DNA of 64,000 nt from contig NC_034414.1 of assembly GCF_002078875.1 (NCBI RefSeq), positions 6,702,965 through 6,766,964 on the forward strand, in the 5' to 3' direction. The DNA comes from Numida meleagris. Its lineage: Eukaryota; Chordata; Aves; Galliformes; Numididae. The position numbers and the translations under genes are program-made. The notes beneath the pieces were generated by a model, which saw nothing but the letters and a program-made list of their open reading frames with translations, was not told the origin of the DNA and searched no databases. Below are positions 56,091 to 64,000 of this stretch, in pieces (positions within the stretch are counted from its first letter, which is position 1; each line of letters starts with the position of its first letter).

Positions 56091-56188
56091 GAGGGCATGG
56101 TTTAGCGACGGGATGTGGTAGGTCAGGCTGCTGGTTGGACTCGATCCTGAAGTTCTTTTCCAACCTAGATGGCTCTGTGATTCTGTGA
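56091..56188 (+). mobile_element. CR1: CR1 LINE, very short 3' tail
   Basis: About 100 bases match the extreme 3' end of a CR1 element in plus orientation: 'gggcatggtttagcgacggg', then 'ctggttggactcgatcctga', then 'cttttccaacctagatggct'. It ends in two copies of the CR1 terminal octamer-like repeat ('ctctgtga' and 'ttctgtga', 56173-56188). The rest of the element is absent, consistent with extreme 5' truncation at insertion. The left edge is placed where CR1 similarity fades and could be off by 10-20 bases. Confidence 0.88.
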
Positions 56189-56599
56189 ATGCTCAGAAAA
56201 TATTTTTAAACGGTATAGCAAATATGTGAAATTACAGTTACATACACGCATGGTTGAGTGTTCAGCAGTATTCTTCACTTTGCTGCTTATTTGAAGACCA
56301 TTTTGTAAGTGCGAGGCTTTCCTTTCAGGGAAAAAAGAGCTGCGAAGTAGAAGGAAATTAGTTGCTGTGCTGGTTTTAACTTGGTTTTGAAATTTGTGTG
56401 AGTTGAACAATCTCATGAGACAAGACCTTGAAACATTCTCTAATGCTTGAATGCTATGGAACTGTGCCGTTTTTTTCCTCCCCTCAGTAAAAGGTTTCTC
56501 TTACGTCCTGTGACCCTTTATTTGCCTCATGGCATTATAGTGAAGCTACACTTGCTGTAGCGTATTTGTTACTCATATGCATAACATAAAGGTGTGTGC

Positions 56600-56609
56600 A
56601 TATATATAT
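56600..56609. repeat. Short (TA)n tract
   Basis: A run of five AT dinucleotides runs directly into a short TC-rich stretch. Confidence 0.7.
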
Positions 56610-57385
56610 CTCTCTACTATAAACACAGATAACTTGAACAAGAAAACAAAATGCCTGTAAAAGTAAGTGTAAAGGCTTGTTTTTGCTTCGTTATTGCTCA
56701 TTCAAGTACTATATTTTGGAGGTAATGTTTATATCCTATTAAGTTCAGAAGTGAAGTGCACAAGAGTTGTTACCATATCTTCTTTTAGTCAAAAATTCAT
56801 GACTTGCCCCTTCTACACTAGGTTTACTGCATTGAGGAAAACAATTAAATTGTATGAAGGCAAATCATATAAAACAAATGAATTCTTAAAAGTCCAAGAT
56901 ACAGCTGAGGCACTACTCCAAAGCTCATTTCTTTCTTTCTTTCCTTCTGAAACTTAATGTTTGTGCCGTTCTGAAATTGCAGCACGTAATGAACAGTTTT
57001 TTTTTCCAAGCTTAGTTTGAGGTATTTCTGAATATATTTTCAGTTACCAGAAAAAAAAGTGTCTTTTTTTGTGAACATGTATTTTCAAATATATCACAGT
57101 CTAGAAATAGTAGTGCATAATAAGCATATCTGGCCTTTGACTTATTGATGACGCCTTAGCATGTGAAAAATAATTACAGTGGTTCAGGTAATTCTGAGAT
57201 ACTAAGTGCTTCAGGTCATTAACTGCCAAGGTTAAAACACATCTCTTTTGGGAAGATGCTATATGTAGTTGCAGATTTTCTGTTTGGTTGGAGTTTTTTG
57301 ATGGCTTCTTGTATTTCTTTCTCCTGTTCTTTTAAAACTCTGCAGAAAATTAGAGGCAAAACATTGTGGGTTTTTTTGGAGATAC

Positions 57386-57399
57386 ATATATATATATAT
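57386..57399. repeat. (TA)n microsatellite
   Basis: Seven consecutive AT dinucleotides in an AT-rich stretch. Confidence 0.8.
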
Positions 57400-58559
57400 T
57401 TAGATGAGCTGAATCAGGAGGTGAAAGTAGAGGAAGAGCGTTTCATTTGACTTAGTGCTTGGGTCCTTCTCTGGAATGGCGAAGGAGAACTTAGGGGTAC
57501 CTGCAGAGTTCTCTGATGTGTTTGACATGAGCAGCTGATGTGTCCTTAGGACTTCAGTATGAGAACTGGATGTAATCAAGCAGTAGAACAAAAGATAATG
57601 AAGATGCGGGGTATATAACATACGTCAATTTTAAAGGACAAATGTGTGCGTAACTCAAGTTAATCGCGTTTAAGTCAGGACTTGTTGGATTTTGTCCTTG
57701 GCTTTTACTTCCTAGAAGATAACATTCAGGATTCTTAAAACAATAACACTTAAAGCATTCAAATAATTTTAGCACCTCAAATAATGGGCTCACGTTTTGA
57801 CTAGAGATATGCTATAGTGCACATACACTTACATAGTGGATATATTTAAATATCTGTATCCGTTGTTCAGATAACTGCAGTCCAGTTGCTACAGGGAGCT
57901 TCCACCTTATGCTAGGCTTTGGCTCTTTCTTTGCTTGCACTTTGCTCCTTTCCAAGTTAATTCCAGGTGGCTTTTGTTCACCTTGTACAGCCTTGAATAA
58001 CAAGAAATTAAGGTTCCCGTTTTCTAGGGAATGCAAAGTAGTTAGCATGTCTTCACTGCTTGGCAACAGAAAAATAAAAGAGAATGGCATTGGCTCTGAG
58101 TAATTAACAGAGATGTTTTCAGTCATTACCAAAACAGTCTCCCAGAAACTGGCTTACCACTTATAATGCCAAATAAGTATTATATTGATCATTTCATTAT
58201 GGAAATTTCCTAATAACTGTGCTTCTAAGTTATGAAAAGTATCAGAAACAATTTCTTTTTCCTGACAGAATCCACAAATAATAATAGTTAATATGGCTTT
58301 TATGCATCTTTTTCTGCCAAGAGATTATTTGTCCAGTATTGGATGGTCGATCTAGCTTAGAATAATTTACTGTATTATGTTATGTAGGATGTAAACTCCT
58401 TCAAAATGGGAGGATTGAGCTGCTATTGGCAGCTGTTTATACATGCCTGGCTTAAAAGGCATTTACTTATACAAAGGCACTTGTGGCATCTGCGAAGGCT
58501 GTGACAGTATATCTTAGACAAAGGTGGAGGATGAACTGAAAGTGGAGAATTGTTCCTGC

Positions 58560-58850
58560 AGGGCTAGTGTATGGGAACTGCTGAGTCACTGAGTCAGCCT
58601 GAACCACTGATTGAGCACCTGGAGGAAAGACCCAGTCAGCCCTGGGAGCACAGGTGAAGGCAATTCACTATGTGATGGGAAGCCAGGTTCGACCCCTCTT
58701 AGGCCTCATTTAAGGGCTGACTGCTGCCCAGGAAGGCTCTCTTTCTGGAGATCACTCCTTGGTGGAAGCTTTTCCATGTGAACCCAGAATCTTCTGATAC
58801 AGGTGAACGATCTGCTTCCCTTTCCTTGTAGCACCTTGCTATTGTGCCGG
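58560..58850. repeat. GC-raised patch, possible old LTR or SINE-like insertion (unclassified)
   Basis: This segment is visibly richer in G and C than the several kilobases around it and is not CR1. It contains a palindromic double TGAGTCA element (58579-58598), an exact match to the RNA polymerase III B-box pattern GGTTCGANNCC (58686-58696), a weak TATA-like 'catttaag' near 58708 and several imperfect internal repeats. The mixture resembles a solo LTR or a tRNA-derived SINE. However, no terminal TG...CA repeat pair, target-site duplication or convincing A-box could be demonstrated by eye. Strand and boundaries are unknown. Confidence 0.35.
58579..58598. promoter_or_regulatory. Palindromic tandem AP-1 / NF-E2-type site
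   Basis: Two TGAGTCA heptamers (58582-58588 and 58590-58596) are separated by a single base. The surrounding bases make 'gctgagtcactgagtcagc' a near-perfect palindrome. The left half with its flank, TGCTGAGTCAC, fits the NF-E2 consensus; the right half is TGAGTCAGC. Known biology: TGAGTCA is bound by Fos/Jun, Maf and NF-E2 bZIP dimers. That this copy is functional is inference only. Confidence 0.4.
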
Positions 58851-61083
58851 TCCTTCCACCTCTTTGTAATGCCTTTTCTGTTGTGTTGATCTTTCCGATC
58901 GCCACAGCTAGTCAGTAGTTTGTGCTCTGCTGTAAAAAGTTGTTCCAGGTTAGGAACTCTTGCTGTACTCAATGTTGGGATACAGAATACATCCAGTCCT
59001 TGAAACTCTGTCTTCCAAGCCAAAACAGTTTAAACAAAATGAAATTAACATTTTATCTAACTACTGCTGTTTCTACAGTGCCAAATGTTAGGGAATTGCT
59101 CTGTTTGTTGTTTAAGCCAGTGGAATGATACCTTCATAGAGCAGACATTTGTCCCTAAATGTTTGCAAATCTTCAGTATGGATGGGATTTACAGTTCAAC
59201 ATCTGAGTTTCTGACGCCTCTAGACTTGCTGATACCAGTGTTGCCTCCTGATATGTTGTCAGTAGCACAGCACATCCATGTGAGTTCAGAATTTGCGGTT
59301 TGAAAATACCCACACTTCTTTAATTTCACACCCCTTATGGCTCTGGTAGGTGTGTCATTTTGTAAGCTAGTATGTTCTCCCAACTCCATTTATAACATAT
59401 CACTGTATTTCAAAGGCATGGACTGAGTTCAGTTTGAGGACACATGATTGTCATGTTACATCTCCTTGTTTCTGAAGCACTTCTTCAGTTAAAGGTTATT
59501 CAAATATGTTGTGTATACATGAACATGATTATTTCATCATTTAATAACATAGGCATGCTAGAAAGTGTAATACTGCCTCATGTTACTAATAATTAGACAT
59601 ACACCAGAGATTTTTTTGCTCTAGCTTACGTCAGATAGTTTAAAATACATATTTGCTTTAATATCTCTACGTGTTCAGTATTTCATTTCCTGAAGTTAGC
59701 ACTAAGTTAACTGTGTGACCAGTAGTTGCTGGCTGCTGTGGTTTTCTTTTGGAGGAACATTGCCATTTTGTCTTCCTGACGTGTTAATGATACAGTCCAT
59801 ATTTTCTGTTGAATGACAGAATAGGCTGCAGTGACATGAAATGATGTGTGCTAGTTAACCCGGAAGTTATGACAGAGAAGAAAGCAGATTCCTGTAAAGC
59901 TTGTGTAGTTCTTCCTATGTCTAAACAACAATGAATATCATCTTCTAATAATGTTCTTTTGCGGCTACCGAAGTACTTTGATTATGCTAGCTGATCTAAC
60001 TTAGAAGTGTCCCTTGAAATAAAAAGCCGAGATGACAAGACAGAGGAAGGAAATATTAATGCAAATGGTGAGAGTTACCTGGGCTACCTGAATGAGAACT
60101 TATTGCTTTATAAATCAGATTGATTAGTGTCAGACTACATAATGATACATCAAAATGAAGGACTGCAGTACCAGTGTTTCTGTTCACTCTTATAATTCTG
60201 TTTTCCCTTTGGTGATATGATAATAAGGTTTATTAATTTTTAGAAGTTCTTCAATTGAAGGGGAAATTTTCCTGTCAACCACTGTGAAAATCTGGTATGA
60301 GGTAGGAAGTGAACCAAGAAGTGATTGCTGGACCTTCTTTAAAAAGCACGTGAAGGACTGTAGTCATTTTGAGGTGATAGTTCTGTCGTGTGTCTGAGTG
60401 CTTAGAATCTGAGAGAATTTAGACCAGAGGCACATTAGCACATAGTGCACGAAGTCCCAGAGCTCAGAGCCAGGAGCGTTGCTGCTATATTTCTGTCAGT
60501 CAGAGTAACCTAAATCTAAACTGACCGGTGCAGACTGTGTGATCTAAGGGAATTAATCAGGCAGCGTTTTTCTGAGTCTTACTTCAAACAAGTTGTATTA
60601 AATGCATAGCATGAGCCCTATTCCTGATCCAAATTTTAATAAAGAAGGGTGTTGTTAATGCTGTTTACACTCAGAAATTTGCAAACAATATTTTTCTGTT
60701 AGGAAAGGCAGCGTGGTTGCTTTGTGCATTACCAGTCATGCTGAGGAACTGAGTTCCTCCACGAAGAAAATTCATGACGAAATAAACTAATAGCTTTACC
60801 AGGGCCTGAAATTGTGTGTGCTGTGCTAAGCAAACATTGTAAATTATAAACTTTATTTCTCTTCAGAAAAAAGGGGACTTTCATTCCAAAATGGAAAAGG
60901 TTTGTAATAGTTGGGAGCACCATGAATTCATCAATGCCAGTGTTATGTGCACGGAGTGTACTGACTGAAAAGAATTTTTTCAGTAATATTACATCCAAGT
61001 GAACAAGCATTCTGATTGGAACAAAACATTAATATTTGCTAGTATCCCTTCCCAGAGAATCTTACTAAATGCCCCTCTTGTTT

Positions 61084-61101
61084 AAAAAAAAAAAAAAAAA
61101 A
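61084..61101 (+). repeat. A18 homopolymer
   Basis: Eighteen consecutive A residues. The upstream sequence was examined for a retrotransposed gene copy or an AATAAA just before the run, and neither was clear. Confidence 0.9.
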
Positions 61102-61504
61102 GATGTTAAGAAATTAACAAAACAAGCTGTATAAAAAATAAATGAAAATGCTGTTTTGACTCTAAACTCATAAGGTAATGAGCATCTCCTAATACTTCAT
61201 AAAGTATAACCAACAATTGCATTGTAGAACGTGGATTTTTTTAACTTTTTAATTGGATATTCAGAAAGTTATGTAAGGCAAGTAGGAGCTGGAGCTTGGG
61301 GAAAAAGATGTTGGTGAGAAAATCTGTTTCACAGCTTTAGTGTTATGAGACACTAAACCAAAGGAGTACTGACTAAATTATCTTTAAGGTTAATAAGACT
61401 TTGTATGAGATTGTATATTTTGCTATTTTAGAGAATTTAGCAGCAAACACACAATAAGTTGAATTCCCTAAGGTAGTTAAAATGTTTATGAAAATTGTGA
61501 TCTT

Positions 61505-61517
61505 CCCCCCCACCCCC
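61505..61517 (+). repeat. C-rich tract
   Basis: C7-A-C5 in AT-rich surroundings; on the minus strand it is a G-rich tract. Confidence 0.75.
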
Positions 61518-63580
61518 TTTGGAAATGTTCCTTGAAATATAAGTGAGAATTGTACGTGTTACATCTGTGTCTTTAATCTCTGTTTCTCCCCATTTCCTGT
61601 GACTTTGAGTCCTTATGAAACTGTTGGTTCTTGAGATGTGTGATAGACTAATTATCAAGCAGTACGAAGTTTTCAGTAGTATCTGCTGACTTTGGAAATG
61701 TCAAAATAGTATTGAAATTGAGGGGAAGAGAGGATAGTTACATAATTGTTCAGGTGCAACAGCCATTTACAAACCTTACCCACAACATAAACCTTTGATG
61801 GCATCTTCAAGAAGCATCAAGCCCTGAAATTCTTTTCTTTTGGTTATTGTAAAGCCCATGGACAGTTGTTTTGTCGTACTTCAATCATCCACTGCAATCG
61901 CTTTGTTTCTTCAGTGAAGGATACTGTGCAATCCAAAATGCAAAGTACTCATGTATAAAAAAAAAGCTGATTTTATGAATCAAAACAGAGCTACATGTAT
62001 ACGTATTACTGTTTTAGGAACCATCTTTCCATTTGAGAAACCTACACAGTCAGTTTATGGGAATATGTAACTTGCATCATTCACAAATGAGTGGTTTCTT
62101 GCTGGGGGAACCAAGCCAAACACAGGGAAAGCAGAAGCTGGAAATAATGAGGGTTATGCTGAATCATTCAGAGAAGGTAGGCTCACTGTAGTTCAGGAGA
62201 AAACTCAGCAACTTCTAAGCTGCGCTCACCGCAGTGGTAATTTAATTGGCTTTGCTTGGCAGATATAAAAATGCATTAGTTTTGTTTTTAACTTTAAGAG
62301 TAAGTTATTTCATAACTAGTTTCATATGCCTTCTCATATACTTTAAAAAAAAAATGCATTTGAGTTTTTACACAATAAAAGAATAACTTGAACAGTGAGA
62401 AAATATTCACTGGAGTTCGGCCTGAAAGAGGAAAAGCTGCGTCTGTGAAGTCTTAGGTTAAAATGGATGGGATTAGATCAGTTTCTGTGATTTCTTGCCA
62501 GCTAATTTTTATGTACCAAGCAATTCTGAGTTTTTGAAAGAAGTTTAAGTAGCCATTCTAATCTGGGATGTGGGAAGTTGGAAATAAAGTTGGAACTAAC
62601 TACACATATATTACCGTCTTGAAGCTGTTGTCATACCTTCAGTGGGGCATATACCACATGGTTTTATAGCCACGTAAATTATAGTGTAGTGGTGCCAAAT
62701 TATAACTGTGTAGCCTATGTTCTTTAAATTACAATTTGTCCTTCAAGTACTCTGTGGAAGTTAAGCACGTAGGCATTGGATAAATCTGTATGTGCAATGA
62801 GACTATCATAAATCCATCAGAGAATTGAATTTTCAGTTAAAGTAATCACTAACCTTGCAGAGGAGCTAATTCAGTCACTGAAGATAGATTTGAAAGTAGT
62901 TTTTAAGGTAATTGTTTGGTTTTGATAAGCTGTACAATGGATGTATGGCTCTGGCTTTATTGTTAGATGAATGATTACAGAGGTATAGTACAGTACCCTC
63001 TTGGTATTGTAACTCTACCACTCACTGTAGATGCAACTATTTTGAAGGTAATTTAAGCAGTGGCACATTGTGAATGTGAGTCAGGAATGGCTAAGTAATG
63101 CTTATCCTGATGCTCCTGAGTATTTGTCTATTAAGCAATATGCTCACAAAAGCTTTTTGGCTGGGAGAAAAGAATCCCTTTATTTAAAAGACCGGCTGTC
63201 GATTAAGGTTGAATCTGCTTGTAGAGTCTTTTCTGGTAACAGAGGTTTATTTGAAAAAGCTAACCTCATTGTACTTAGATTAAAGGTAAATATTGGAAGC
63301 TGTTTAGAAAGCTTTCATCTTCCTCTTGGCTTCTTGAATGTCATCCCCTTTATTTTGGGAAAGGCACATGTGCAGCTAAAGAATTGCCTGGAAAACAAAA
63401 GATAGAAGTTCTAAAAGGACAGATTTTCAGGCACCTGTAATGCTAACTAAAATGCGTATGTAGTAAGTTCATAGCCTATTTCCAAGGTGGTCAGTAATAT
63501 TTTTTTGTAATTATTAGAAACTTAATGTTCTGGAATTATATGATATCTCTGTTGAAGTGAACAGATACTTTGCTCTGAAG

Positions 63581-64000
63581 TCATAGCATCATAGAACTGT
63601 TTGAGTTGGAAGGGACCCTGAAAGGTCATCTAGTCCAACTCCCCTGCAATGAACGGGGACTTTCTGGGTTGCTCAGAGCCCCGTCCAGCCTGACCTTGAG
63701 TGTCTCCAGTGATGGGGCATGCACCACCTCTCCAGGCAACCTGTTGTAGTGCCTCACTACCTTTATTGTAAAAAAACTTCTTCCTTATATCCAGTCTAAA
63801 TTTCCCTTCTTTTAGTTGGACGCATTTCCCCTTCTCCTATCAAAACAGACCCTGTTAAAGATTCTGTCCCCTTCTTTCTTATAGCCCCCCTTTAGATACT
63901 GAAAGACTGATCTCCAATCTCCCCAGAGCCTTTTCTTCTCCAGACTGAGCAGCCCCGGCTATCTCGGCCTGACCTGTGGGAGCTCGTTCTGCATTGTGCA
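63581..64000 (-). mobile_element. CR1: CR1 LINE, minus orientation, runs off the window end
   Basis: The reverse-complemented CR1 tail 'tcatagcatcatagaactgt' starts at 63581. It is followed by 'gagttggaagggaccctgaa', 'ggtcatctagtccaactccc', 'cagcctgaccttgagtgtct' and 'tccagtgatggggcatgcac'. Further in come 'ccttttcttctccagactga' (63930-63949) and 'cagccccgg'. This is the longest CR1 copy in the window. Because the element is on the minus strand, its 5' part lies beyond position 64000, so its full length and any surviving ORF2 cannot be judged here. A few bases seem to be missing between 'aatgaacggggact' and 'gggttgctcagagccccg', relative to the usual CR1 arrangement. Confidence 0.95.

Larger units (their letters stand above)
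56189..63580. other. Unique mostly AT-rich sequence with one GC-raised patch
   Basis: No gene was recognised. The block contains (TA)n microsatellites at 56600-56609 and 57386-57399, an A-run at 61084-61101, a C-rich tract at 61505-61517 and the unusual 58560-58850 patch listed separately. The plus-strand open frame 63070-63405 (111 codons) ends its more protein-like part at a good donor-like site ('aaag|gtaaat' near 63284-63293), but it has only a weak acceptor-like sequence upstream. I do not call it coding. Confidence 0.7.

Noticed and set aside
8793..60066. Several ATGCAAAT octamers (8793, 10102, 24920, 37099, 60059)
   Set aside because: About four copies are expected by chance in 64 kb of this base composition on both strands, so no enrichment is supported.
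61040..61101. Possible processed pseudogene ending in the A18 run
   Set aside because: No coding-like sequence, polyadenylation signal directly upstream or flanking target-site duplication could be identified.
63070..63405. Plus-strand 111-codon frame with a donor-like site at about 63288
   Set aside because: The acceptor side is weak and no homology was recognised; it was left as background.
1..64000. CRISPR arrays, operons, phage or plasmid genes, rRNA and tRNA genes
   Set aside because: The window has the composition and CR1 repeats of a bird nuclear genome. No regularly spaced repeats, tightly packed ORFs or RNA gene signatures were seen.

Overview
The window looks like a piece of a bird genome, probably a macrochromosome of a galliform-type bird. 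Three things support this. Base composition is AT-rich (roughly 36-38% GC by eye). Recognisable interspersed repeats are very sparse. Every confidently recognised interspersed repeat is a 5'-truncated CR1 non-LTR retrotransposon, the dominant repeat of birds (also present in turtles and crocodilians). No mammalian-type SINE or LINE and no bacterial gene organisation is visible. The species call is inference; the CR1 calls are seen directly.

No protein-coding gene, rRNA or tRNA gene can be called with confidence. The longest open frames (about 140 codons) are close to what chance should produce in 64 kb of AT-rich DNA read in six frames, and none matches a family I recognise. The window is best read as intergenic or long-intron sequence. 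Three minus-strand segments (4106-4319, 15464-15652, 35689-35902) are listed as low-confidence candidate exons because an open frame coincides with plausible splice signals. Their order would suit a minus-strand transcript, but no connection between them is demonstrated.

Layout: 1-21639 is unique AT-rich sequence with A-runs and a (ATTT)n microsatellite. 21640-22022 is a plus-strand CR1 3' end. 22023-44935 is unique sequence holding long T-runs, a GC-rich hairpin at 41088-41121 and a GC-raised patch near 34080-34330. 44936-45162 is a minus-strand CR1. 45163-56090 is unique sequence with AT microsatellites and a GC-raised patch with an imperfect hairpin near 50390-50560. 56091-56188 is a very short plus-strand CR1 tail. 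56189-63580 is unique sequence containing the most unusual patch of the window (58560-58850): GC-raised and possibly LTR- or SINE-like, with a palindromic double AP-1/NF-E2-type site and a pol III B-box match. 63581-64000 is a minus-strand CR1 running off the window end.

No previously undescribed multi-gene system is visible. The items most worth a second look are the 58.6 kb patch, the 41.1 kb hairpin and the three candidate exons.
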